A stretch of 7,661 nucleotides of DNA from CAYWBU01 sp942491525. GTDB taxonomy: Bacteria > Desulfobacterota > Desulfomonilia > UBA1062. The translations under genes and the position numbers were made by a program. Below, piece after piece: positions 1 through 7,542 of the stretch (its first letter is position 1; each line of letters begins with the position of its first letter). The notes under the pieces are model-generated. The model was not told where the DNA came from and ran no database searches. It saw only the letters and a program-made list of their open reading frames with translations. The stretch spans positions 1-7,661 of the forward strand of contig CALOBW010000057.1 in the NCBI GenBank assembly GCA_942491525.1, given 5' to 3'.

Positions 1-288
1 CTGGATGTTTCAAGATCCAGTTGTGAGGCCAAGCTGGCCCGGCTGGCGATTGAGGTCGGGCTCGGCCATCTGGGTGAAGATGACCGGGAGCTCTCGATCC
101 GCTTCATTGATCGCCTTAAGGAGATGAATCGTAATATGAATATTCCCACCGTGATTGAGGAGCTCAAGGCTGAGGATATTCCGCTGATTGCCGAGCGGGC
201 CTTCAATGAGGGCAACCCGATCTATCCGGTGCCGCTGATTCTGGACCGCAAGGGACTTGAAGCGCTGATCCGCAAGATGCTGCCCTGA
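1..288 (+). CDS. Iron-containing alcohol dehydrogenase, C-terminal part (5' truncated)
   Basis: This is the last 95 codons of an open frame entering from the left edge and ending in TGA. The translation resembles the all-helical C-terminal domain of iron-dependent (class III) alcohol dehydrogenases. It has a helix pair followed by a segment reading FIDRLKEMN...IPTVIEELKAEDIP, then the family's typical ending with YPVP and a final LIRKML. Enzymes of this family interconvert alcohols and aldehydes or ketones with NAD(P) in the cytoplasm. The nucleotide-binding domain and metal-binding histidines lie upstream of the window, so neither substrate nor activity can be judged. It converges on the minus-strand gene at 323-709, and a stem-loop lies between them. 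Family assignment is fairly sure; subfamily is not. Confidence 0.8.
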   Translation: MDVSRSSCEAKLARLAIEVGLGHLGEDDRELSIRFIDRLKEMNRNMNIPTVIEELKAEDIPLIAERAFNEGNPIYPVPLILDRKGLEALIRKMLP

Positions 289-294
289 ATCCGG

Positions 295-328
295 GCCGTA
301 GCCGTTATTCGGCGGCTACGGCTTATTT
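295..328 (+). terminator. Rho-independent terminator of the alcohol dehydrogenase gene
   Basis: A perfect 10-bp inverted repeat, GCCGTAGCCG (295-304) with CGGCTACGGC (313-322), has an 8-nt loop and is followed by TTATTT (323-328). It starts 7 nt after the dehydrogenase stop codon. The same DNA holds the TAA stop of the convergent gene at 323-325. Read on the minus strand the stem has no T-run after it, so it is best assigned to the plus-strand gene. It could still act as a weaker barrier in both directions. Confidence 0.8.
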
Positions 329-709
329 GCCGCCATCAGCCAGCCAGACGGCCGCCTCCTCAACTGTCCGGAAAACGTTGTGCCGGCAGTTGATGTTGTT
401 GAGATAGGCGTCAAGCACCCTGGCCAGGCCGTAATTGAGATCATTGGGGGTTACGGTTGCAATGAACATGTTTTCAAAGTTGTGACAGAGAGTTTTAAAT
501 TTTTCCACAAAGTCCTTAATCTCCCATGCGTTAATCCGGGGGAAAGTTACATCACTGTGATCGGCGATGATTATGGCAATCTCATCTGCCTTAACATCGT
601 CATTAAACATCCGGTCTAGCGAATCGATAACATCGTCGGCGACCAATACGCCATAATATCTAAGATAGACCGTTTGACTCTTCTCCTGATATGACATTTC
701 ATATGACAT
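323..709 (-). CDS. Small SpoIIAA/STAS-like protein of unknown function
   Basis: The encoded protein is 128 aa, soluble, with no signal peptide or membrane segment. I chose the ATG at 709 because AGGAG (716-720) lies 6 nt upstream. The frame also has an ATG at 751, but no ribosome binding site precedes it. The order of predicted elements fits SpoIIAA-like/STAS-superfamily folds: an N-terminal beta hairpin with VYLRYYGVL, a helix with a DxxDSLDRMF pattern, a buried strand EIAIIIADHSDV, a strand NMFIATVTP followed by the helix NDLNYGLARVLDAYL, and a last strand plus helix VFRTVEEAAVWLA. Proteins of this pattern occur as uncharacterised single-domain genes, and no function can be assigned. It lies in the same direction as the sugar transporter operon, about 100 nt downstream of it and separated by a strong palindrome, so it is probably a separate unit. 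The fold is inferred by eye. Confidence 0.7.
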   Translation of the reverse strand: MSYEMSYQEKSQTVYLRYYGVLVADDVIDSLDRMFNDDVKADEIAIIIADHSDVTFPRINAWEIKDFVEKFKTLCHNFENMFIATVTPNDLNYGLARVLDAYLNNINCRHNVFRTVEEAAVWLADGGK

Positions 710-720
710 GCTGCTCTCCT

Positions 721-747
721 GGTGTATTAATTTGCACCGATGGTGTA
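721..747. promoter_or_regulatory. Three copies of a GGTGTA half-site upstream of the small STAS-like gene
   Basis: Reading the plus strand, GGTGTA (721-726), TGCACC (733-738) and GGTGTA (742-747) occur within 27 bp. Two outer sites are identical and the inverted middle one differs at one position. The block sits directly upstream of the AGGAG ribosome binding site of the gene starting at 709, where an operator would be expected. No convincing -35/-10 pair could be placed here, so this is a possible regulatory site only. Confidence 0.3.
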
Positions 748-783
748 TCATTTATATGGTTGATAATAAAGATTAATATTTTC

Positions 784-808
784 AGCTGGTTAACATAGTT
801 AACCAGCT
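784..808 (-). terminator. Perfect 11-bp stem-loop at the end of the sugar transporter operon
   Basis: AGCTGGTTAAC (784-794) is followed by the 3-nt loop ATA and its exact complement GTTAACCAGCT (798-808). It begins 3 nt after the permease stop codon. As RNA it makes a compact hairpin that could end the operon or protect its 3' end. The minus-strand sequence after it starts GAAAATATT, which is not a clean T-run, so classical rho-independent termination is not certain. A protein-binding palindrome is the alternative. Confidence 0.5.
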
Positions 809-811
809 CTC

Positions 812-1923
812 TCATTTATTCTTATTGAGCACATCGAACCAGACCGCCAGGATGATGATAAAGCCCTTGATCATCAGTTGATAGAAGGTCTCGACCCCCA
901 GCAGGCTCATGCCGTTGTTGAGCACGCCGATGATGAAGGCCCCGATGATGGTGCCGCCGATGGTGCCGACGCCGCCGGCCAGGCTGGTGCCGCCGATGAC
1001 CACGGCCGCGATGGCATCCAGCTCAAACATGTTGCCCAGGTTGGGCGAGGCGCCGTTGAGCCGGGAGGCCAGCAGAATGCCCGAGATCGATGAGAGCACA
1101 GCCACGCTGATGTAGACGATCATCTTGGATCTGAAGACATTGATGCCCGAGAGGCGGGCGGCCTCCTCGTTGCCGCCCACGGCGTAGAGCTGGCGGCCGA
1201 AGCGCGTGTTGTTGAGCACAAAGGCGCCGCCCAGGGCGATGGCCACAAAGATGGCCACCGGCACCGGAATGCCGCGATAGCTGCCGAAGATGTAGAAGGC
1301 CAGGCCCAGCCCCAGCACGCCGATAACGGCATTGGTGATTAGCTCCACCTTCCTGATCTCGATGCCGTACTTCTGGCGCTGGCGCACGCTTCTGAAGGTT
1401 GCCAGGGCGTAGAGTACCGCCCCGATCACCAGCAGGGCAATTGAGAGCTGAATTGAGATGTAGTCGCCGCCGATGCGCGGGAAGGTGGGGTCGGTCACCG
1501 GGATCGAGCTGCCCTTCGAGAGGGTCAGGGCCAGGCCACGGGCAATGGTCATCATGCCCAGGGTTATGATGAAGGGCGGGATCTTGTAGTAGGCGATCCA
1601 GAAGCCGTTCCAGAGGCCCACCGCAATTCCGCTCAGCATGATTGTCAGGCCGATCGCCACCCAGACATTGATGCCACTCTGCATCAGCAGGGTCACCAGG
1701 ATGGCCGAGAGCCCCACCAGCGAGCCCACCGAGAGGTCTATGCCGGCGATCAGGATCACCATGGTCATGCCCACGGCGATCACGCCGATGATGACCACCT
1801 GGCGGCTCAGATTGGTCAGGTTGCGCGGGGTGAAGAAGGCCTCGTCGGCAAAGCCCATGATCAGGGCCAGCAGCACCAGCGCGATCAGGGTCGCGTTCTG
1901 TTTCAGAAAGTTAAGCAGGGTGT

Positions 1924-1927
<4 letters not shown>
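812..1927 (-). CDS. xylH: Sugar ABC transporter permease, XylH type
   Basis: This 371-aa integral membrane protein belongs to the branched-chain/ribose/xylose permease family (BPD_transp_2). It would form the pore for the two-domain ATPase encoded just upstream, taking a monosaccharide from the binding protein into the cytoplasm. Visible hallmarks are the first membrane helix at about residues 14-26, the family motif GMTMVILIAGIDLSVGS at about 53-69, and the late block GRQLYAVGGNEEAARLSGIN that docks the ATPase. After these come the glycine-rich segment GGTSLAGGVGTIGGT and an ending with KGFIIILAVWFDV. An extra hydrophilic stretch before the late helices (FRSVRQRQKYGIEIRK) is a XylH-like feature absent from shorter RbsC proteins. 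Length is close to E. coli XylH (393 aa). The ATG overlaps the ATPase stop as ATGA, and AGGAGG (1935-1940) sits 7 nt upstream. The substrate is inferred to be xylose or another sugar. Confidence 0.85.
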
Positions 1928-3471
<1,544 letters not shown>

Positions 3472-3476
3472 GATTG

Positions 3477-4514
3477 CTACTCGCCGTAGACCTGCGCCTT
3501 GGTGTAGAAATTTTCAGCGATGATGGTGCTGTCAACGTTGTCGCGGTTGATCAGCACAACCGGGGTCACGATGGTCGGCACGTCAACGTAGCCGTTGTTG
3601 ATGGTCTTATCCACCGCCACAACCGCGGCCGGCTGCTTGTCGGGATTCTGGGCCAGCTTGACCGCGATCTCGGCCGAACGCTGGGCCAGCGGCTTGATCT
3701 TCTTCCAGATCTCAACTGACTGCTTGCCCTGGGCCACAAACTGGATGTTGACCAGATCGGCATCCGAGCCGGCCACGAAGACCTTGTCGGTATCGGCCAG
3801 CCCCTGGGCATCCAGGGCCGCGATCACGCCGCGGGCCATGCCCGAATTGTTGCAGATGAAGGCGTCCACCTGGTTCTGGTACTTGGTGAGCACATTTTCG
3901 GCCGTGGCCATGGCCTTGTCGGTCGACCAGCCCTCATGGGACTGCTCGGCCACCAGCGTGAGGCCCGGGTTGGCATTGATGATCTCGAGGGCGCCGCTGC
4001 TCATGGCGATGGCGTTGGAGTCGCCGGGCTGGCCCATGATCAGGGCCACATTGCCCTCAACCTTGCCCTTGTGCTGCTTGAGCCAGTGCACCATGGCCTC
4101 GCCCTGCAGCTTGCCCACCGCCCAGCTGTCCTGCATGACCATCAGGTCCAGGGGGCCGTTGACCAGCATGGAGTCGTAACCGATGACCCTGACCCCCTCC
4201 TGGTTGGCCATGCGCACCATGTTGCCGGCCGTACCGGTGTTGACCGGCTGCAGCACGATCGTCTTGACGCCCTTGGCCAGCATGTTCTCAAATTTGGAGA
4301 GCTGGGTGCGCTCATCATTGTTGGCCGAATCAAAGACCACCTCGGCGCCCATGGCTTCAGCCGTCTCGATGAAGGTGGCCTTGTCGCGCTGGTAGCGCTC
4401 CTCCTGCATGGTCTTTAAGAGAAAGCCGACTTTCAAAGTGTCTTGGGGCGCTTCCTTTTTCTCGGCACAACCCATAACGGCCAGCACCAGCATCACTGCG
4501 ATCAGCTTTTTCAT
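3477..4514 (-). CDS. xylF: Sugar ABC transporter substrate-binding lipoprotein, XylF type
   Basis: This 345-aa binding protein belongs to the periplasmic-binding-protein I-like sugar family. It would capture the sugar outside the cytoplasmic membrane and hand it to the permease. The N-terminus MKKLIAVMLVLAVMGC has a lysine pair, a hydrophobic core and a lipobox-like VMGC with Cys16, so it is predicted to be lipid-anchored. The mature part follows E. coli XylF closely in order: KVGFLLKTMQEERYQRD, SANNDERTQLSKFENML, GYDSMLVNGPLD, AGSDADLVNIQF, and NNGYVDVPTIVTP...NRDNVDSTII. The ATG is preceded by AGGAGGG (4519-4525), a very strong ribosome binding site, which could itself be paired into a hairpin. 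It is first in a three-gene operon with the ATPase and permease. No xylose isomerase, kinase or regulator is present, so arabinose, galactose or another sugar cannot be excluded. Confidence 0.85.
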   Translation of the reverse strand: MKKLIAVMLVLAVMGCAEKKEAPQDTLKVGFLLKTMQEERYQRDKATFIETAEAMGAEVVFDSANNDERTQLSKFENMLAKGVKTIVLQPVNTGTAGNMVRMANQEGVRVIGYDSMLVNGPLDLMVMQDSWAVGKLQGEAMVHWLKQHKGKVEGNVALIMGQPGDSNAIAMSSGALEIINANPGLTLVAEQSHEGWSTDKAMATAENVLTKYQNQVDAFICNNSGMARGVIAALDAQGLADTDKVFVAGSDADLVNIQFVAQGKQSVEIWKKIKPLAQRSAEIAVKLAQNPDKQPAAVVAVDKTINNGYVDVPTIVTPVVLINRDNVDSTIIAENFYTKAQVYGE

Positions 4515-4518
4515 TGAT

Positions 4519-4595
4519 CCCTCCTCAAATGATTGTTTAAGGCTAAATTAACGCTTGCTGCGGCTTGCGCAAGATTAGCCAATCATTCAGGAGGG
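4519..4595 (-). promoter_or_regulatory. Leader of the sugar operon with a long imperfect hairpin covering the xylF ribosome binding site
   Basis: The 86-nt gap between the MATE gene and xylF carries nested inverted repeats. Named on the minus strand, CCCTCCT (4589-4595) can pair with AGGAGGG (4519-4525), ATGATT (4581-4586) with AATCAT (4529-4534), and GGCTAA (4575-4580) with TTAGCC (4541-4546). CTTGC (4569-4573) can also pair with GCAAG (4554-4558). If transcripts start upstream, this would bury the ribosome binding site of xylF. The loop also contains the perfect palindrome CTTGCGCAAG (4564-4573), whose CG centre is common among LacI-family operators. A weak promoter (TTGCGC, 16 nt, TAATTT) can be drawn in the loop, which would remove the 5' arm from the transcript. 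No T-run follows, so it is not a normal terminator. Confidence 0.45.
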
Positions 4596-4600
4596 TTGGT

Positions 4601-5908
4601 TCAGCTTAAAAGTTCGGTTCGCGGCAGAATTATGAGCAGGCAGATCAGGGTGGTGATATCGGCCAGGGGCGTGGCCAGCCAGACCCCGGTGGTGCCGAAA
4701 TGGAGCGGCAGCAGGAAGAGTCCCGGCAGCAGGAAAATGAAAGAGCGGCCCAGGATGCCGATGGCGGCCAGCTTGACCTTGCCCATGCTCTGCAGGATGC
4801 CGCTGGTAACAAAGATCAGGGCCGTCAGGGGCAGGGTGACGGTAAAGATGCGCAGGGCCCGGGCCGCCGGCAGCTCGCCGGCATTGAAGATGCCCACCAG
4901 CTGATGGGGAAAGAGCTGAATAATCAGCATGCCGAGCAGCCCCACGCCCAGCGTGGCACCCAGGGCCGTCAGGATCAGAGACTTGAGGCGTTTTTTAAGT
5001 TTGGCGCCGTAGTGATAGCTGATCAGCGGCTGGACCCCGTCATTAACGCCGATGTAGAGCATGATGAAGATGGAGGTGATGTAGCTCAGGATGCCGAAGA
5101 TGGCCACATCATCGGGCGTGCCGTACCTCAGCAGCAGGCGGTTGTGCAGAAACATCATAAAGGAGAATGAGAGCTCCATCATGAAGGCGGCCAGCCCGGC
5201 CTGCATGATCTTGGCCTGGATTGCAGGCCTGAAGCTCAGGCGCTCCAGCTTGAGATTGCTGAATCCCCTGATAAAGTAGATGCTCAGCGCAAGGGCCGTG
5301 CAGGCGTTGGCTATCAGGGTGGCCCAGGCAGCGCCGGCCACGCCCCACTGGAGCTTGCTGATCATGAGCCAGTCGAGCACAATGTTGATAATGGCGCCAC
5401 TGCCCATAACCATGACCGCCACATTGGGCCGACCGTCGTTGCGGGTGAGCTGGTCCAGGGTGACACTCATGATGAAGAAGGGCGCCGCGCAGACCGCGAT
5501 TGCAGCATAGCTCCTGGCCAGCACGGCCAGCTCGCCAGATGCTCCCAGCAGTCTCAGTATGGGGTCGAGCAGCACCAGGCAGAGTGCGGCTATGACCGCG
5601 CCGGCCAGCAGCTGCAGCAGGAATGAGTTCTGCAGGTAGTGCCTTGATTTTTCCAGCCGGCCGGCGCCGGCATGGATCGAGATGCGGGTGGCCGAACCGA
5701 CGCCGATCATGATGCCGAAGGCAAAAATGACACCAATCAGCGGGTAGATCAGAGCCAGGGCCGCCAGGCCTTTGGGGCCGACATAGCGGCCGATGAAGAT
5801 GCCGTCCACCAGGGTGTAGACACCGATTATCATCAGGCCCAGCACCGCCGGCACAACATACTCGCAGAAAAGGGGCAGAACTGCTTTGGTTTTCAGATCT
5901 TCACGCAT
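4601..5908 (-). CDS. MATE-family multidrug exporter, MepA-like
   Basis: This 435-aa protein has about 12 hydrophobic membrane segments, the usual size and topology of MATE exporters, which expel cationic drugs or metabolites using a sodium or proton gradient. The first helix region has LGLMIIGVYTLVDGIFIGRYVG followed by GLAALALIYPL, the typical start of MepA/DinF-type members. GVGSATRISIHAG occupies the position of the usual glycine-rich block with small residues. The second half repeats the fold, with YIGVNDGVQPLISYHYGAKLKKRLK and later LQSMGKVKLAAIGILGRSFIF. The ATG is 2 nt after the stop of the MarR gene, and only a weak GAGCGG precedes it, so translation is probably coupled to the repressor. 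The pairing of a MarR regulator with a MepA-like exporter mirrors staphylococcal mepR-mepA. The transported compound cannot be deduced. Confidence 0.85.
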   Translation of the reverse strand: MREDLKTKAVLPLFCEYVVPAVLGLMIIGVYTLVDGIFIGRYVGPKGLAALALIYPLIGVIFAFGIMIGVGSATRISIHAGAGRLEKSRHYLQNSFLLQLLAGAVIAALCLVLLDPILRLLGASGELAVLARSYAAIAVCAAPFFIMSVTLDQLTRNDGRPNVAVMVMGSGAIINIVLDWLMISKLQWGVAGAAWATLIANACTALALSIYFIRGFSNLKLERLSFRPAIQAKIMQAGLAAFMMELSFSFMMFLHNRLLLRYGTPDDVAIFGILSYITSIFIMLYIGVNDGVQPLISYHYGAKLKKRLKSLILTALGATLGVGLLGMLIIQLFPHQLVGIFNAGELPAARALRIFTVTLPLTALIFVTSGILQSMGKVKLAAIGILGRSFIFLLPGLFLLPLHFGTTGVWLATPLADITTLICLLIILPRTELLS

Positions 5909-5910
5909 GA

Positions 5911-6318
5911 CTATAACCGCTCAGCCACCAGCTGCAGTATATCTTCCACCTGAGAATATTCAGCGGCACTCAGGCGTTGATCAAGAAGATCGATGAAGCT
6001 CTGGTACATCTGGATATCACATTCGATGATGCCGCGCCCCTGTTCGCTGAGGCTCAGGATCGACCGGCGACGGTCCAAGGCATCTTCGGCACGCTCCACC
6101 AGCCCGGCTGCAATCAGTTTCTTGACCATGGTTGTGACCGAGGGTTTGCTGATGCCGAGCCGCTCGGCAATGGAGGAGATCGTCGGCTGCGCAAGCTCGT
6201 TGATTGCAATGATGTAGTTATACTCACTGAGCGATATGGGAATATCCATGCCGCAGCCACTTTTCTGCAGGCGCAGCATGGCCTGATTGATCTTGTAGAG
6301 GTCTTGTTGGATAGTCAT
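5911..6318 (-). CDS. MarR-family transcriptional repressor of the adjacent MATE exporter
   Basis: This 135-aa protein is of normal MarR size. It has N-terminal dimer helices, a winged helix-turn-helix at about residues 41-92 (TISSIAERLGISKPSVTTMVKKLIAAGLVER, wing DALDRRRSILSLSEQG) and a C-terminal dimer helix. Members bind palindromic DNA as dimers and release it when a small ligand binds. I chose ATG 6318. The frame can be extended to a TTG at 6354, but that TTG is part of a consensus TTGACA promoter box, and the extension would lie inside the operator. No ribosome binding site precedes ATG 6318, and promoter spacing predicts transcription starting at or next to the A of ATG, so the mRNA may be leaderless. 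The gene is followed after 2 nt by the exporter. Autoregulation is inferred from the palindrome at its start. Confidence 0.88.
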   Translation of the reverse strand: MTIQQDLYKINQAMLRLQKSGCGMDIPISLSEYNYIIAINELAQPTISSIAERLGISKPSVTTMVKKLIAAGLVERAEDALDRRRSILSLSEQGRGIIECDIQMYQSFIDLLDQRLSAAEYSQVEDILQLVAERL

Positions 6319-6337
6319 GTTAGTTAGGCTAACTAAC
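6319..6337. promoter_or_regulatory. Perfect 19-bp palindromic operator of the MarR-MATE operon
   Basis: GTTAGTTAG, a central G, and CTAACTAAC form a perfect palindrome that abuts the ATG of the repressor gene. It overlaps the position of the -10 box, so a bound dimer would block RNA polymerase. GTTAG is also the signature half-site known for the MepR repressor of mepR-mepA, which fits the MepA-like exporter encoded here. Binding by this particular MarR protein is inferred. Confidence 0.75.
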
Positions 6338-6354
6338 TTAATGGCATTTGTCAA
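6326..6354 (-). promoter_or_regulatory. Promoter of the MarR-MATE operon
   Basis: On the minus strand a consensus -35 box TTGACA (6349-6354) is followed by a 17-nt spacer and TAGCCT (6326-6331), a weak -10 box that keeps the important first, second and last bases. The start of transcription would fall about 7 nt beyond it, at the A of the ATG at 6318 or one base before. The -10 box lies inside the 19-bp palindrome. Confidence 0.65.
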
Positions 6355-6416
6355 TCCTGAGTATGCTGTTGGATTATGCGCTCAACCTCATCGAGAGTTT
6401 TCATACTGAATGCCAT
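6351..6416 (-). CDS. Possible 21-codon open reading frame between the CNNM and MarR genes
   Basis: Minus-strand ATG at 6416 opens a 21-aa frame (MAFSMKTLDEVERIIQQHTQ plus D) ending in TGA at 6351-6353. It starts 9 nt after the CNNM stop codon and is in the same frame as that gene. Its TGA overlaps the TTGACA promoter box of the MarR gene. Only a weak GAG sits upstream, so it may be chance, a remnant of a longer C-terminus, or a translationally coupled small peptide. I see no similarity to a known family. Confidence 0.2.
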   Translation of the reverse strand: MAFSMKTLDEVERIIQQHTQD

Positions 6417-6425
6417 GTAGATAGC

Positions 6426-7484
6426 TCATTTTGACAGCTTCTCAATATCGATCCCCATCTCCCTGGCCCGGCGTTTCCAGAGCTTGCGGGCCAGCTGCTG
6501 CATGTCGGCCTCCCTGTCGCCCTCGTCGACGATCTCGATGCCGATCAGGGTTTCGATCAGATCCTCAAGGGTCAGGAGGCCTTCGGTGCCGCCGTACTCA
6601 TCGACCACCAGCATGATCTGGGCATGGCGCTGCATGAACTCTTCGAAGGCCCGGGAGAGGCTGGCCTGCTCCTGGATGACGGGCAGTTCGCGGCCGTAGG
6701 TCTCGAGGGCTGAGTTGACATTACCGCGGGCCTGGGCCAGCAGCAGGTCGCTGCGCAGCACGAAGCCGGTGAACTGGTTCTGGTCGCCGTTGTAGATCGG
6801 GATGCGCGAGAAACGCACCGAGTCATACTTATGGAAGAACTCCTCAACCCTGAGGTTCTGGGGCAGGGAGAAGATGACCGTGTTGGGGGTCATGACGTCC
6901 ATGACCCGGGTCTCGCGCAGCAGCAGCAGGTTCTTGAGTATCGTTGACTCCTGCTCGCCGAGCTGGCCCTCCTGGGCGCTCAGTTCGGCCATGGCGGCAA
7001 ATTCGTTGCGGTTGAAGCTTTTGCGGGCCGGCTCGCTGGTCATGCCGGCGGTCAGCTTCACCGAGATATAGACGAAGGGGTAGAGCAGGAAGACCAGCCA
7101 CTTCAGGCCGTGGGCCGTGACCGGAGCCAGCGCTCTCCAGTAGTGAGCTCCCAGTGTTTTGGGGATGATTTCGGAGAAGACCAGGATCAAGAGGGTCAGG
7201 AACGCTGAAAAGACGCCCACATAGGCGCTGCCGAAGACCCTGGCGGCCTGGGCGCCGGCGCCGGCGGCACCGACGGTGTGGGCGATGGTGTTGAGGGTCA
7301 GGATGGCCGCCAGCGGCTTGTTGACGTCCTCCTTAAGTTTACGCAGGATCGCGCCCGAGGGCTTGCCGTCCTGCTCCATGGTGGCCACATGGGCCGGGCT
7401 GACACTCAGAATAACGGCCTCGGCCACCGAACACAGAAAAGAGAAGACCAGGGCAACCAGAACATAGGTGATCAGAATCGGCAT
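6426..7484 (-). CDS. CNNM/CorB-type membrane protein with DUF21 and two CBS domains
   Basis: This 352-aa protein is a member of the CNNM/CorB family (often labelled hemolysin-like or HlyC/CorC), linked to magnesium and divalent-cation export or homeostasis in the cytoplasmic membrane. The N-terminal DUF21 part has three to four hydrophobic helices, the motif SVAEAVILSVSPAHV at about residues 19-33, LNTIAHTVGAAGAG at about 64-77 and the conserved SEIIPKTLG at about 103-112. A linker helix follows, then two CBS domains. The first has MDVMTPNTVIFSLP and IPIYNGD; the second has DEYGGTEGLLTLEDLIETLIGIEI. The protein stops soon after, so the C-terminal CorC_HlyC domain of longer relatives is absent. 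This short version is common and not a truncation. Start ATG has GGAG (7490-7493) 5 nt upstream. It is probably its own transcription unit. Confidence 0.85.
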   Translation of the reverse strand: MPILITYVLVALVFSFLCSVAEAVILSVSPAHVATMEQDGKPSGAILRKLKEDVNKPLAAILTLNTIAHTVGAAGAGAQAARVFGSAYVGVFSAFLTLLILVFSEIIPKTLGAHYWRALAPVTAHGLKWLVFLLYPFVYISVKLTAGMTSEPARKSFNRNEFAAMAELSAQEGQLGEQESTILKNLLLLRETRVMDVMTPNTVIFSLPQNLRVEEFFHKYDSVRFSRIPIYNGDQNQFTGFVLRSDLLLAQARGNVNSALETYGRELPVIQEQASLSRAFEEFMQRHAQIMLVVDEYGGTEGLLTLEDLIETLIGIEIVDEGDREADMQQLARKLWKRRAREMGIDIEKLSK

Positions 7485-7514
7485 GCAAACTCCATTAGTG
7501 GTTTCATGCTATTG

Positions 7515-7542
7515 CCTATAACAAAAAGATCCGGCCACTCAA
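7515..7542 (-). promoter_or_regulatory. Candidate promoter of the CNNM gene
   Basis: On the minus strand TTGAGT (7537-7542) and TATAGG (7515-7520) are 16 nt apart. Each matches four of six consensus bases. The start of transcription would lie about 25 nt upstream of the CNNM ATG, leaving room for the GGAG ribosome binding site. Confidence 0.4.

Noticed and set aside
380..619. 79-codon plus-strand open frame opposite the small STAS-like gene
   Set aside because: No ribosome binding site, no family resemblance, and it is antisense to the better supported gene.
710..751. N-terminal extension of the small STAS-like protein from ATG 751
   Set aside because: No ribosome binding site precedes 751, whereas AGGAG sits at good spacing before ATG 709. 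The extra residues would cover the repeated half-sites.
4589..4595. Plus-strand AGGAGGG that looks like a ribosome binding site
   Set aside because: No start codon lies at a usable distance on the plus strand. It is better read as the complement arm of the leader hairpin.
6319..6354. N-terminal extension of the MarR protein from TTG 6354
   Set aside because: The TTG is part of the consensus TTGACA promoter box, and the extra 12 residues would be encoded by the operator palindrome. Family length fits ATG 6318.
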